Source: a bacterium
Lineage (GTDB): Bacteria; Myxococcota_A; Bradymonadia; UBA7976; UBA1532
NCBI GenBank assembly: GCA_030427205.1
Contig: JAUHXC010000013.1
Location: 1 to 64,000, forward strand
Reading direction: 5' to 3'
DNA length: 64,000 nt
Part shown: piece after piece, positions 17,452 through 25,969 of the stretch
Numbering within the stretch: the first letter of the stretch is position 1
How the letters are laid out: each line of letters begins with the position of its first letter
Made by a program: the position numbers and the translations under genes
The notes under the pieces: generated by a model
Databases searched by the model: none
Seen by the model: only the letters and a program-made list of their open reading frames with translations
Told to the model about the DNA's origin: nothing

Positions 17452-18558
17452 TCAGAGCCGGGGGGCGTGGTAGTCGTAGCCCAGCGACTCGGCCACCGCG
17501 CGGTGGGTGCAGGTGCCGTCGAGCGTATTGAGCCCCAGCGCCAGGGCCGGGTCGGCCTTCGCCGCGGCCCGCAGGCCCTTGGTGGCGATGTCGATGGCGT
17601 AGCGCCGGGTGACGTTGTTGAGGGCGAAGGTGCTGGTGTGGGCCACCGCGCCGGGCATGTTGGCCACGCAGTAGTGCACCACCCCCTCGACGACGAAGGT
17701 CGGGTCGTCGTGGGTCGTCGGGCGGCAGGTCTCGATGCAGCCGCCTTGATCGACCGCGACGTCGACGACCACCGAGCCGTCGCCCATCAGCTTCAGGTGC
17801 TCCCGGGTGACGAGCTTCGGCGCCCGGGCCCCGGCCACGAGCACGGCGCCGATCACCATGTCGGTCTCGGGCAGCAGGCGCGCGAGGGTCTCGGCGTCGC
17901 TGTAGAGCGTATCGACCCGCCCGAAGAAGACGTCCTCGATGTAGTTGAGGCGCCGCACGTCGATGTCGAGCACGGTGACCTTGGCGCCGAAGCCGACGGC
18001 GATCTTGGCGGCGTTGATGCCCACCGTGCCGCCGCCGATCACCAGCACCCGGCCCTTCTCGACCCCGGGGACGCCGCCCAGCAGCAGCCCCTTGCCGCCC
18101 TGCGCCTTCTCGAGGCAGTGGGCCCCGACCTGGGTCGCCATCTTGCCGGCGACCTCGCTCATGGGCTCGAGCAGCGGCAGCGAGCCGTCGGCGAGCTGGA
18201 TCGTCTCGTAGGCCACCGCCGCGACCTTCTTCTCGATGAGCACCTCGGCCAGCTCGGGCACCGCGGCGAGGTGGAAGTAGGTGTAGATGGTCTGGTTCGG
18301 TTGGATGCGGTCGTACTCGATGGCGACCGGCTCCTTGACCTTCACGATCATCTCGGAGCGGGCCCAGACCTCGTCGGCCTCGGCGACGATCTGCGCGCCG
18401 ACCTCGACGTAGCGCTGATCGGTCAGCCCGCTGCCGATGCCCGCGCCCTTCTGCACCAGCACGGTGTGCCCGCGCTCGACCAGGGTGCGGACCGTGCCGG
18501 GCACCATGCCGACCCGATACTCCTGGTTCTTCACTTCACTCGGTACACCGATGATCAC
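17452..18558 (-). CDS. ald: Alanine dehydrogenase
   Basis: 368 aa, GTG start at 18558 with GGAGGAGG about 8 nt upstream. NAD-dependent reversible deamination of L-alanine to pyruvate and ammonia. Full-length match to the family (about 370 aa). N-terminus MIIGVPSEVKNQEYRVGMVP contains the substrate Arg15, with Lys75 (KVKEP) and catalytic His96 (YFHLA) at the canonical positions. The Rossmann loop GGGTVGINAAK starts near residue 176, followed by the Asp at VLDIDVRR, and the conserved HYCVANMPGAVA occurs near 295. Stands alone. Links amino-acid carbon with central metabolism; in myxobacteria it often supports growth on peptides. Confidence 0.97.
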   Translation of the reverse strand: MIIGVPSEVKNQEYRVGMVPGTVRTLVERGHTVLVQKGAGIGSGLTDQRYVEVGAQIVAEADEVWARSEMIVKVKEPVAIEYDRIQPNQTIYTYFHLAAVPELAEVLIEKKVAAVAYETIQLADGSLPLLEPMSEVAGKMATQVGAHCLEKAQGGKGLLLGGVPGVEKGRVLVIGGGTVGINAAKIAVGFGAKVTVLDIDVRRLNYIEDVFFGRVDTLYSDAETLARLLPETDMVIGAVLVAGARAPKLVTREHLKLMGDGSVVVDVAVDQGGCIETCRPTTHDDPTFVVEGVVHYCVANMPGAVAHTSTFALNNVTRRYAIDIATKGLRAAAKADPALALGLNTLDGTCTHRAVAESLGYDYHAPRL

Positions 18559-18662
18559 CGTGCGGCCTCCTCCGATCGGGTTGTCCCGCCTCTGCGGGCG
18601 ACGTGTTCCGCCGTTTCCGGGCGGCGGACGGGCGAGTATACGACGTGAACGGTGAGACGCGG

Positions 18663-18668
18663 TACACT
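18663..18668 (+). promoter_or_regulatory. Candidate -10 box for leaderless CAP-protein transcript
   Basis: TACACT at 18663-18668 lies exactly 6 nt before the GTG at 18675, which opens a signal peptide, and no Shine-Dalgarno sequence is present. This places the expected transcription start at or next to the start codon. Confidence 0.4.
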
Positions 18669-18674
18669 GCTTTC

Positions 18675-19817
18675 GTGCTCGCCCCCATCCTCGCTATCGG
18701 CCTGCTCGGCGCGCAGCCGGGCCTCGCGCTGCCCCAGCCGGCGCTGTGGGCACCGTCGATCACCGTCGAGCGGCTGCTCGACGCCCATGGCTGGGGCGGG
18801 CCTCAGCGAGACGAGCGGCTCGACGCCGTCGCCGCCGAGCTGGCGTGGCGCCTCGCCGGCCCCGTCGACGGACCGGTGCCCGCCGCGATCGACGCTCATC
18901 TGACCCATATCCTGGCCCGCCACGGCGTCAGCGACGCGCAGGTCTACCCGTTCACAGTGCGCTACCGGGCCTCCGAGGGGCTGGCCGGCAAGCTGCCCGG
19001 CCTGCTCGGCCGCCTCGACCGCCGCTTGCCGCCGACGCACTTCGGCGTAGGCAGCCACGGCATCGGCTCGACGGTGACGACCACCGTGCTGCTGGTGCAC
19101 CGCGGCGTCGCGTTCGCCACGCCGCTGCCGCGGACCATCGAGCCGGGCGCGATCCTGCCGGTGTCGGGGCAGCTGCGGCGGGGCTACTTCAAGCCGCGGG
19201 TGCTCGTCGCGCCGCCCGACGATGCCCCGGTGCGCGAGCGGCCGGCCTGGGCCGCCGATCGGCGGGTCGAGGTCGCGCTGTACTTCGACGCGGGCCCGGG
19301 GGTGTATGGCATCGAGGTCGTCGCCGACTCGCAATACGGTCCGGTCGTGCTCGACAACCACCGGATCCACGTCGGGGTCGACCCGCCGGCCCATCCCACG
19401 CTGACGCTCAAGCCCGTCGCCGACACTGCGCACGATCGGGCGGCGGCGCTGGCCCGGGCGATCAACAGCTGGCGGCGGGCCCGCGGCCGCGCGGTGCTGA
19501 CCATCGATCCCGATCTGAGCGCCGTCGCCGCCCGCCACGCAAACGAGGTGGCCGCGCGCCGATCCCTGCTGCACGCATCACCCGAGACCGGCACCCTGAT
19601 CACCCGCCTGCGCGCCCGCGGGGTGCGCTTCGAGCACGTCGCCGAGAACCTGGCCGAGGCGGCGTCTCCCGAAGCGGCCCTGCAGGCCTTCGTCGACAGC
19701 CCGGGGCACAAACGCAACCTGATGTTGCCCGGCCTGAGCCACATGGGCGTGGCGGTCGTGGGGCGCTTCTACGTGGTGGCGATGGCCGGCGGGCTGCAGC
19801 CGCGCGATCTGAGATGA
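18675..19817 (+). CDS. Exported CAP/SCP-domain protein
   Basis: 380 aa from the GTG at 18675, chosen because it starts a signal peptide (LAPILAIGLLGAQPGLA) and sits 6 nt after a -10-like TACACT. Upstream in-frame starts at 18603 and 18645 lack support. The N-terminal about 240 aa is a beta-rich region I do not recognise. The C-terminal about 120 aa is a CAP (SCP/PR-1, YkwD-like) domain: AINSWRRARGRAVLTIDPDLSAVAARHANEVAAR in pieces, RSLLHASPETG with the conserved His, FEHVAENLA and HKRNLMLPGLSHMGV. Bacterial CAP proteins are extracytoplasmic and of unclear activity, possibly proteolytic or sterol/lipid binding. Convergent with the lipoprotein ending at 19837. Confidence 0.8.
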   Translation: MLAPILAIGLLGAQPGLALPQPALWAPSITVERLLDAHGWGGPQRDERLDAVAAELAWRLAGPVDGPVPAAIDAHLTHILARHGVSDAQVYPFTVRYRASEGLAGKLPGLLGRLDRRLPPTHFGVGSHGIGSTVTTTVLLVHRGVAFATPLPRTIEPGAILPVSGQLRRGYFKPRVLVAPPDDAPVRERPAWAADRRVEVALYFDAGPGVYGIEVVADSQYGPVVLDNHRIHVGVDPPAHPTLTLKPVADTAHDRAAALARAINSWRRARGRAVLTIDPDLSAVAARHANEVAARRSLLHASPETGTLITRLRARGVRFEHVAENLAEAASPEAALQAFVDSPGHKRNLMLPGLSHMGVAVVGRFYVVAMAGGLQPRDLR

Positions 19818-19836
19818 CCTCGGCGCGGCGGCCTCG

Positions 19837-20400
19837 TCAATCGTCGGCGCCGGTGATGGTGCGGGTGCCGGTGAGCCGCAGGGTGGCCTCACAGGCGACG
19901 AGCAGGGATTCGACCCGATAGCGGCGGGTCGAGGTGGCGGTGAGCGTCGCCTCGGCGTTGTCGGCCAGGCGCATCTTGCCGGTCACCAACTCGGTCTTCG
20001 AGACCCCCGCCAGCTCGTAGTAGACGCCGTAGCTGAAGTCGCCGTCCCGATCGACGCTGCCCCGGAAGAGATAGGCATCGCCGATGTCGTCGAGCAGCCG
20101 GGTCAGTTCGCCGTCGCTCTGGCCGAGCACGATCTCTTCCTCGCCGCTCTCGTCGTCGGTCGGCGGCCGCTCCGGGAAGTCTTCGGGCAGGCCGATATTG
20201 CCGCAGGTGCTCTCGGTGACGGTGTATTCGAGGACCCACGTCCCCGAGAAGACCACCCCCGATCCGTCCCCGGCCTCGATCGCTTCGACGTCCTTGCGCG
20301 AGATGGCGTCGTCGTCGCCGATGTCCACGTTTTCGCAGCCGACCAGCGCGCCGGCGGCCAGCAGAAGGGGCAGCGCGCCCCAAGCCTTCGAGATCCGCAT
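19837..20400 (-). CDS. Small lipoprotein, unknown function
   Basis: 187 aa, start 20400 with GGAGG 5 nt upstream. Lipobox ALVGC (Cys22). The mature sequence contains an acidic patch (TDDESGEEEIV) and later beta-type sequence (FSYGVYYELAGVSKTELVTG, LTATSTRRYRVESLLVACEATLRLTGTRTI in part). It resembles a lipocalin-like or beta-sandwich envelope protein, but no family is recognised. A TATGGT -10-like box lies about 25 nt upstream. Divergent from the enoyl-CoA hydratase gene (about 100 nt between starts). Confidence 0.65.
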   Translation of the reverse strand: MRISKAWGALPLLLAAGALVGCENVDIGDDDAISRKDVEAIEAGDGSGVVFSGTWVLEYTVTESTCGNIGLPEDFPERPPTDDESGEEEIVLGQSDGELTRLLDDIGDAYLFRGSVDRDGDFSYGVYYELAGVSKTELVTGKMRLADNAEATLTATSTRRYRVESLLVACEATLRLTGTRTITGADD

Positions 20401-20500
20401 ATCGTCCTCCCTCCCGTACGGGCCGACCATAGCCGAGCCCCGCCCCTGGCGTCCATGCGCCGAACCGGCTATGACGCCCCCACCGCCCACAGGAGTCCCG

Positions 20501-21319
20501 ATGAGCCTCTCGATCGTGCACGACGGCCCGTTGTCCCTGCTCGAATTCGACCACGGCAAGGCCAACGAGATGGGCAGCGCGCAGCTCGACGCCTTCGACG
20601 CGCTCGGCGAGACCCTCGTCGAGCGCGGCACGCGGGCGCTCATCAGCTTCTCCCGGCGCACCTCGCGCAAAGGCACGCCGATCTACATCTCGGGGGCCGA
20701 CGTCACCGAGCGCGTCGGCTGGAGCGACGAGCGGGTCGCGGCCCACGTGCGGCGCCAGCGAGAGGTGCTGGGGCGATTCCGGCGCCTGCCGCTGCTGCAC
20801 GTGACCGTCGTCAACGGCGTCGCGCTGGGCTGGGGCACCGAGTTCCTGATCACCGCCGACTACCGCATCGCGACCCCCGGCGCCCGCTTCGGACTGCCCG
20901 AGACCGGCCTCGGCATCATCCCCGGCGCCGGCGGGTCGTCGGAGCTGTGGGCGCTCATCGGCCTGCCGCAAGCGCTGCGCCTGGGCATGACCGGCGAGCG
21001 GATCACCGCCGACGAGGCGCAGCGCATCGGGCTGGTGCAGGAGATCGCCGACGACGTCGACGCGGGCCTCGAGCGGGCCCGGGCGCTGGCGGCGCTGGCC
21101 GGCAAGCGCAGCCCCACCGCCGTCGCCGCGTTCAAGGCGGCGGCCCTCGCGGCGGTCGGGCGGCCGGCCGGCGAGCGCGCCGAGATCGAAGCGCGGGCCT
21201 ACGAACACTGCCTGTTCGGGGGCGAAGCGGCGGTCGGACGGGCCAACTTCAAAGCGATCCTGAAGGGGGAGTCGGCGCCCTGGGGCCCGCTCGAGCCGTT
21301 CGATCCCGGCGCCGGATGA
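20501..21319 (+). CDS. Enoyl-CoA hydratase/isomerase family protein
   Basis: 272-aa crotonase-fold enzyme. ATG at 20501 with AGGAG 5 nt upstream. The oxyanion-hole strand ISGADVTE (about 61-68) and NGVALGWGTEFLITAD (about 106-121) are present. Both catalytic glutamates of hydratases have counterparts: Glu in GWGTEF and Glu in LPETGLGIIPGAGGSSELW. It probably hydrates or isomerises an acyl-CoA, substrate unknown. N-terminus is short with no extra domain. First gene of a three-gene operon coupled by 4-nt overlaps (ATGA at 21316, GTGA at 21960), which places an ATC-hydrolase-like protein and a small membrane protein in the same pathway or regulon. Confidence 0.88.
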   Translation: MSLSIVHDGPLSLLEFDHGKANEMGSAQLDAFDALGETLVERGTRALISFSRRTSRKGTPIYISGADVTERVGWSDERVAAHVRRQREVLGRFRRLPLLHVTVVNGVALGWGTEFLITADYRIATPGARFGLPETGLGIIPGAGGSSELWALIGLPQALRLGMTGERITADEAQRIGLVQEIADDVDAGLERARALAALAGKRSPTAVAAFKAAALAAVGRPAGERAEIEARAYEHCLFGGEAAVGRANFKAILKGESAPWGPLEPFDPGAG

Positions 21320-21963
21320 CCTTCGACCGACCCACCCGGGCGGCGTTCGGCGTACTGCGCCGTCGCTTCGGTCTGCTGCGGGCCCTCGGCATCGGCTGGG
21401 CGATCGAGCGGCAGAAGGCCGGCGGTCGCCCGTTCGGCCACCTGCCGCCGCCGACCGGCGAGAAAGACGCCCAGAGTCGGGCTCAGATCGGGCCGGCGAT
21501 CGTGCTCTTCGCGGTGCTCGTCGAGCGCTATGGCGACTCGACCGCGCTGGAGGTCACCGCCGAGGTGGTCGAAGCGGCGGCGCTGGCTTTCCTCGGCGAG
21601 ACCGTGGGGCCGCTGAGGCGCGCGACGCTGGCCGCCATGGGCCCCGAAGAGCGCGACGCCTTCGTGCGCGACCGCATGGCCCGTTTCCCCAACGCCGAGG
21701 TGCGCTTCGAACACATCGGCGCCGACGAGGTGCGCTTCACGGTCACCGACTGCCGCTTCGTCGCGCTGTGCCATGCCGCCGGCTGCCCCGAGCTGGCGCC
21801 GCTGTTCTGCGCGGGTGATGCGCGCTTCTTCGGTGAAGTCGAGCCCGACGTGGTGCTCATCCGGGAGACGACCCTCGCCGTCGGCGGCGATCGCTGTCCC
21901 TTCGTGCTGCGCTACGCCGACGCGCCCGACGACGGGGCGACGGCGTCCGCCGAGGATCGGTGA
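21316..21963 (+). CDS. L-2-amino-thiazoline-4-carboxylic acid hydrolase-like protein
   Basis: 215 aa; ATG overlaps the previous stop (ATGA 21316-21319). The C-terminal half matches the ATC_hydrolase family: CRFVALCHAAGCPELAPLFCAGDARFFGEVEPDV, seen in segments, then LAVGGDRCPFVLRYAD with its conserved Cys. The family name comes from one Pseudomonas enzyme in the L-cysteine route from aminothiazoline carboxylate; most members are uncharacterised and use conserved Cys residues. The N-terminal part (Arg-rich, helical) shows no signal peptide. Coupling to enoyl-CoA hydratase suggests a CoA- or thiol-related conversion; inference only. Confidence 0.7.
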   Translation: MTFDRPTRAAFGVLRRRFGLLRALGIGWAIERQKAGGRPFGHLPPPTGEKDAQSRAQIGPAIVLFAVLVERYGDSTALEVTAEVVEAAALAFLGETVGPLRRATLAAMGPEERDAFVRDRMARFPNAEVRFEHIGADEVRFTVTDCRFVALCHAAGCPELAPLFCAGDARFFGEVEPDVVLIRETTLAVGGDRCPFVLRYADAPDDGATASAEDR

Positions 21964-22352
21964 ACCCCACGCCGTTCGCCCTGGCGGTCGCTGCCGCCGC
22001 GGCGCCGCCGGCGATCTTCTGGTGGAGTCGGCGCACCGGGCGCCCCTGGCTCGGGCTGCTGCTGGCCGCGCTGCTGCTCGTGCTGGGCCCGCTGGCGGTC
22101 GGCGTGGTCGTCGGCAGCGACCTCGAGACCCTGCGCGGCGCCTGGCTCGACGGCGCCCCCCATGACTGGTCGGCGCTCGATCAACCGGGCCGCAAGGCGC
22201 TGATCGAAGACATCCGCACCCGGCTGGCCCACGGCAAGCTCATCGCCGGATTGCCCGCGATCGCCCGCGGTCTCGCCGCCGGCGGCGTCGCCCTGCAATG
22301 CGTCGGCTGGGCCTACGCCCGGTGGCAGGCCCGCCGTCAGCCCGTCGGTTGA
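21960..22352 (+). CDS. Small membrane protein, unknown
   Basis: 130 aa with a GTG start overlapping the previous TGA (GTGA 21960-21963). Two clear hydrophobic segments near the N-terminus (about 5-20 and 30-52, GLLLAALLLVLGPLAVGVVVG) and a weaker third near 100-118. The loop between them is charged (ALIEDIRTRLAHGK). No family recognised. Last gene of the enoyl-CoA hydratase operon; its 3' end overlaps the convergent DUF1415 gene by 16 bp. Confidence 0.6.
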   Translation: MNPTPFALAVAAAAAPPAIFWWSRRTGRPWLGLLLAALLLVLGPLAVGVVVGSDLETLRGAWLDGAPHDWSALDQPGRKALIEDIRTRLAHGKLIAGLPAIARGLAAGGVALQCVGWAYARWQARRQPVG

Positions 22353-22897
22353 TCCGCGATGCGATAGGCCGCCAGCCGCCGACGCAGCACGTCGGCGCCC
22401 AGCGCGCGAAAGCGGGCCTGATTGCGCTGCGGGATCCCGTCGGGATCGGGGTGGCTGGCCAGCGCCTGATCGACGTCATCCTCGCGAATGAGGTGGAAGA
22501 GCGGCACCGGGCTGCGGTTGGTGAAGTGCGCCGGATCATCAGCCGGGGCGTCGGCGAAGCGATAGGCCGGGTGAAAAGACGCGATCTGGATCTCGCCCTC
22601 CAGCCCGGCGTCGGCGAGCACCGCTTCGGCGACGGCCAGCGCGTCGAGGTAGGCCTCGAAGTCGGCCAGCATCCGCGGCACGGCCAGCACCGTGGTCGGC
22701 AGCACCCCGGCAGGGCTGTCGAGCAGCCGCTGCAACTCGGCGGCGAGATCGCCGATCAGCCCGTCGAGCGTCCGCGCGTCGCTGACCGCGACCCGCAGCC
22801 GATCGAAGACCGGCCGGGCGAAGGGGCACAAGTTCTCGCCGATGACGATCTCTTCGATCCAGCGGCGAACGGCGACAGCGGTGGGGCAGTCCGGCAT
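22337..22897 (-). CDS. DUF1415 family protein
   Basis: 186-aa cytoplasmic protein. Family marks: WIEEIVIGENLCPFARPV near the N-terminus, a central FHPAYRFADAPADDPAHFTNRSP stretch (in segments), FHLIRED, and SHPDPDGIPQRNQARFRALG near the C-terminus. Length matches the family (180-190 aa). Function of DUF1415 is not known. The start ATG at 22897 is preceded by TAGCGT 6 nt away and has no RBS, suggesting a leaderless mRNA. Convergent overlap of 16 bp with the membrane-protein gene. Confidence 0.85.
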   Translation of the reverse strand: MPDCPTAVAVRRWIEEIVIGENLCPFARPVFDRLRVAVSDARTLDGLIGDLAAELQRLLDSPAGVLPTTVLAVPRMLADFEAYLDALAVAEAVLADAGLEGEIQIASFHPAYRFADAPADDPAHFTNRSPVPLFHLIREDDVDQALASHPDPDGIPQRNQARFRALGADVLRRRLAAYRIADQPTG

Positions 22898-22903
22898 CGG
22901 CGG

Positions 22904-22909
22904 ACGCTA
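22904..22909 (-). promoter_or_regulatory. Candidate -10 box, leaderless DUF1415 gene
   Basis: TAGCGT on the minus strand, 6 nt before the ATG at 22897. No Shine-Dalgarno sequence lies in between. Confidence 0.35.
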
Positions 22910-22960
22910 CGCTGCGGCCCCGCCCCGCGCAAGCGGCTTCGAGCGAGTCCCCTGGTGCTG

Positions 22961-22966
22961 TTAGAT
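22961..22966 (+). promoter_or_regulatory. Candidate -10 box, leaderless lipoprotein gene
   Basis: TTAGAT at 22961-22966 ends 8 nt before the ATG at 22975; the gap is a run of C. The same TTAGATTGCCC string precedes the TIR-like gene on the other strand (45715-45725). Confidence 0.45.
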
Positions 22967-22974
22967 TGCCCCCC

Positions 22975-24645
22975 ATGAAACGCCTCAGCTTGTCGGTCGC
23001 GACCGCGCTCGCCCTCTTCGGAACCCCCGGGTGCCTGCCGAGCCTCGAGGACGCCTGCGTCGCCGACGGGGACTGCCCGGCGGAGCGGACGTGCGTCGGC
23101 GGGGTCTGCGCGCCGCGCCCCGGGCTGGACGCCGGCGGCGACGGCGGCCCGCCCGACGCCGAAGAGCTCGGCCCCGACGCCGTCGCGCCCGACCGCGGCC
23201 GGGAAGACGGCCCGTCGATCGACAGCGGACCGGTGGCCGATGCGGACCCGCCGGACGACGTCGGGCCGCGGGCCGACGCCGAGCCGGTCGCCGACGCCGG
23301 CCCGATCGGCGATGCCGGCTGCGTCGTGCAGCCATCGAGCTGCAACCAGCTCGACGACGACTGCGACGGCCGGGTCGACGAGCAATCCGAAGCGGTCGAA
23401 GGGTGCCCGGGTGTGCTCGGCGCGCTCGCGGCGTGTGATCAGGCCGCGTGTCAGTACGAATGCCTGCCCGGCACCGTCGCGGTGGACGAAGACCCGTCCT
23501 CCGGTTGCCGCACACCCCGTGAATGTGCGCTCGACGGCGACTGGCTCGAGATCGCCGCCGGCTTCGAAAAGGGGGCCGACGAGGCCCAGCAGGTGGTCAT
23601 CGCCGCCCGCGACGATCGGCGGTTCGTGGCCGCCTATGACATCCTCGCGGAGCGTCGGCAGGCGGTGGTGCGCAGCTTCGTCTTCGACGTCGGCGCCCCC
23701 GACGAGGTCGACGAGCTGCGTCTCGGTCAGGACCGCCAAGGCATCGAAGACCACCTCATCGGTCTGAGCGCGGTGGCGGTCGGCGATCGCTTCGTGGTCG
23801 CGGGGCGCGTCGACGCCGAGGTCGGGCGCCCGGTGCACCTGATGGCCCGCGACGGCGCCGAGTCGATCCTGCGGCGTATCGCGACGAGCTGGCCGCAGAC
23901 CCCGGCGATGACCGTCGTCGACGCCCCCGGGCCGACGCTGGTGACGCTGATCGAGGGCCACCTCAACCGCGCCGACCCTCCGCTGGGCTCGGCGAACGCC
24001 GATCTGTGGCCCGAAGGCAACGGCGCCGACGGCTTCGAATCGGCGGTGGTCAGCGGCCCGCGCGCCGTCGGGCCGGCGCGCAACGCGGCCTTCGTCCTGC
24101 CGGACGGGCGCGTGGCGATGGCGGGCGACGTACAGGGCATCGGCATCGACGGGCAGCCGCGCTATGCCCTGCGCGTCGATCAGCTCGCCCGGGAGCAGGG
24201 CATCGCCAGCTCGATCGAGTCGGTGGTCGACGGGCCGATCGTCGGGCGGATCAGCGTGGCGTCGGCCGTCGACGGGCGCGTGATCGTCTTTGCCCCGGTC
24301 GAGAGCGACCCGCCGCAGCTCTACTGGCGCACGCTGCGCCGCGACGGCGGCGCCTTCGACGGTGAGCCGATCACCTGGCCGTGGTCCGGGCCGCCGGCCC
24401 AGGCCCAGGCGTTGGCGCTGCCCGGCGGGCCCGGGGCGATCTATCGAATAGATGGTCGGCTGCACATCGCCCTGCCCGATCCCGGATTCGACGACTTCGC
24501 GTTCGAAGGCCGCTTGCCGGACGCGCGGGATGACATGCGGGCCTTCGCCGCCCGGCAGGTCGACGGGCGAACCGTCGAGGTGGCTGCCCTGCACGATACC
24601 GGCGACGACGGCGTGATCCTCTTCGGGCGCTATGTCTGTCACTGA
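22975..24645 (+). CDS. MopE-type Cys-motif lipoprotein, unknown function
   Basis: 556 aa; ATG at 22975 gives a lipoprotein signal (LFGTPGC, Cys about 20). The first mature segment has a small Cys-rich module (DACVADGDCPAERTCVGGVC). A Pro/Asp/Ala linker (to about 115) and a MopE motif (CNQLDDDCDGRVDE) follow, calcium-binding-like loops typical of myxobacterial/methanotroph surface proteins. Residues from about 180 to the end form repeated beta-type segments (VVIAARDDRRFVAAYD, AVAVGDRFVVAGRVD, AVDGRVIVFAPVE) suggestive of a beta-propeller, but no family is recognised. Overlaps the next gene by 14 bp, so the two are likely cotranscribed. Confidence 0.7.
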   Translation: MKRLSLSVATALALFGTPGCLPSLEDACVADGDCPAERTCVGGVCAPRPGLDAGGDGGPPDAEELGPDAVAPDRGREDGPSIDSGPVADADPPDDVGPRADAEPVADAGPIGDAGCVVQPSSCNQLDDDCDGRVDEQSEAVEGCPGVLGALAACDQAACQYECLPGTVAVDEDPSSGCRTPRECALDGDWLEIAAGFEKGADEAQQVVIAARDDRRFVAAYDILAERRQAVVRSFVFDVGAPDEVDELRLGQDRQGIEDHLIGLSAVAVGDRFVVAGRVDAEVGRPVHLMARDGAESILRRIATSWPQTPAMTVVDAPGPTLVTLIEGHLNRADPPLGSANADLWPEGNGADGFESAVVSGPRAVGPARNAAFVLPDGRVAMAGDVQGIGIDGQPRYALRVDQLAREQGIASSIESVVDGPIVGRISVASAVDGRVIVFAPVESDPPQLYWRTLRRDGGAFDGEPITWPWSGPPAQAQALALPGGPGAIYRIDGRLHIALPDPGFDDFAFEGRLPDARDDMRAFAARQVDGRTVEVAALHDTGDDGVILFGRYVCH

Positions 24646-25471
24646 CGCCGCTGCGGGCAGCGCCCGCCGAGCCGCGGTGCGCGCGCGCCTGGGTCGCCGC
24701 TCTTGGCTCGGCATCGTGCTCGGCGTCGCCTTCAGCGGCCTGCTGCTCGGCAGCCTCGCCTGGGTGGTCGCCGGCTGGATCCAGCTCCCGCGGGCGTGGG
24801 TGCCGTTCTGCGCGGCGGCGGCGGGGCTCTTCGCCGTCTTCGAGATCGGCGTGCAGCGCCGCAGCCGCGCGCGACTCGGCCCGGTGCTCGACCTGCTCGT
24901 CGACTGCGTCGAGCATCTGCCGGCGCCGGAGATCGGCCATCACCGGGGCCTGCCGTGGATCGCCGGCGAGCGCGGCGGGCGCCGATTCACCGCGCTCGTC
25001 GAGTGGGATGGCGCCGAACGGCTGCGTCTGGGGCTGACCGTCGACGTCGAGCTCTCTACGGACCTGCGGATCGTGCCCGCCGCGGCGGAGGACCGGCCCG
25101 ATCGCTGGCTGTCACGGCTGCGGGTGAAGCATCGGCATCGCGACCTCTCGGAGCTGCCGCCGACGCTGGTGGGGCTGAGCGTCGAGCCCCAGAAGGCCGA
25201 GGCCCTCTGGGCGCGCGCGCCGCTGCTGGCGCGGGAGGCCGAGCGGCTGGCCACCGATCTGCTGCCACGGGCGGCGGTGGTCGACGTGCAGCCCGATGGC
25301 GTGGGCTGGGATGGTCCGCTCGACGACCCACGCCTCGACCGGCAGCGGGTCGACGAGACGCTCACCCGACTCGTCGCGCTGGCGGACGCATTGCACGCGC
25401 TGGATGGGCCGGAAGCGCAGCGGACGTCCGACGCCGTCGAAGGCGCCGCCGCCGTGGATGCAGACGGCTGA
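24632..25471 (+). CDS. Membrane protein of unknown function with cytosolic domain
   Basis: 279 aa, ATG at 24632 inside the 3' end of the preceding lipoprotein gene. Arg-rich N-terminus, then two hydrophobic helices (about 24-48, IVLGVAFSGLLLGSLAWVVAG, and 57-74), followed by a roughly 200-aa soluble region with alternating charged/hydrophobic sequence. The region includes a Trp-Asp-Gly segment (ALVEWDGAERLRLGLTV) but I do not recognise it. The tail is Asp/Ala-rich. Cotranscription with the lipoprotein hints at an envelope role. Confidence 0.6.
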   Translation: MSVTDAAAGSARRAAVRARLGRRSWLGIVLGVAFSGLLLGSLAWVVAGWIQLPRAWVPFCAAAAGLFAVFEIGVQRRSRARLGPVLDLLVDCVEHLPAPEIGHHRGLPWIAGERGGRRFTALVEWDGAERLRLGLTVDVELSTDLRIVPAAAEDRPDRWLSRLRVKHRHRDLSELPPTLVGLSVEPQKAEALWARAPLLAREAERLATDLLPRAAVVDVQPDGVGWDGPLDDPRLDRQRVDETLTRLVALADALHALDGPEAQRTSDAVEGAAAVDADG

Positions 25472-25487
25472 GTTCAGCGCCGTGCGT

Positions 25488-25886
25488 TCAGCGCCCGCGC
25501 ACGAAGTTCATCAGCTGCTCGCGCAGGCCCGGACCCGGAGACTCGAAGCGCAGCTCGACCCCGGTGCCGGCGAGGGTCTCGCCGACGCGCACGACCTCGG
25601 CCATCACCTTGGCTTCGCGGCGGTCACCGGGACGCACGAGCACGCATTCGATGGCCGTGCCTTCTCGGGGTGGGTCGGGCATCAGCACGAATACGGTGGC
25701 GCTGGGCTTGAAGAGTCGGGCCACGTCCTCGGGCTTCTCGAGGCGCATGACCACCGCCCGCGCCGAGCCGCCATCCGGTCGAGCGGGCGGGCGGGCGGGC
25801 GTCTGGAATTCGCTCATCCGCGGCAGCGGCGCGGTCTCGGCGGCCCACAGGCGATCTCCGAGCGTATCGTCGTCGCGCCGGCTCAT
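25488..25886 (-). CDS. PilZ-domain protein
   Basis: 132 aa, start 25886 with GGAGG 8 nt upstream. A proline-rich N-terminus (PARPPARPDGG) precedes a PilZ-like beta-barrel: LFKPSATVFVLMPDPPREGTAIECVLVRPGD in segments, then AEVVRVGETLAGTGVELRFESPG. Myxobacterial PilZ proteins of this single-domain type often lack the RxxxR c-di-GMP loop, and I do not see a clear RxxxR/DxSxxG pair here, so nucleotide binding is doubtful. Its 107-nt upstream region holds spaced GTATCC repeats. Confidence 0.65.
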   Translation of the reverse strand: MSRRDDDTLGDRLWAAETAPLPRMSEFQTPARPPARPDGGSARAVVMRLEKPEDVARLFKPSATVFVLMPDPPREGTAIECVLVRPGDRREAKVMAEVVRVGETLAGTGVELRFESPGPGLREQLMNFVRGR

Positions 25887-25937
25887 CGTGGGCACCTCCT
25901 CGGCCGATGATGCCCGAGGCCCTGATGGGCCGCAAAC

Positions 25938-25969
25938 GATACGTTGTATCCCGTGTATCCGAGGTATCC
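25938..25969 (-). promoter_or_regulatory. GATAC/GTATC inverted repeat with three GTATCC direct repeats
   Basis: GATAC (25938-25942) and GTATC (25946-25950) form an inverted repeat with a 3-nt spacer. GTATCC recurs at 25946, 25955 and 25964, exactly 9 bp apart. This is upstream of the PilZ gene and downstream of corA. It looks like an operator for a helically phased DNA-binding protein. Confidence 0.35.
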
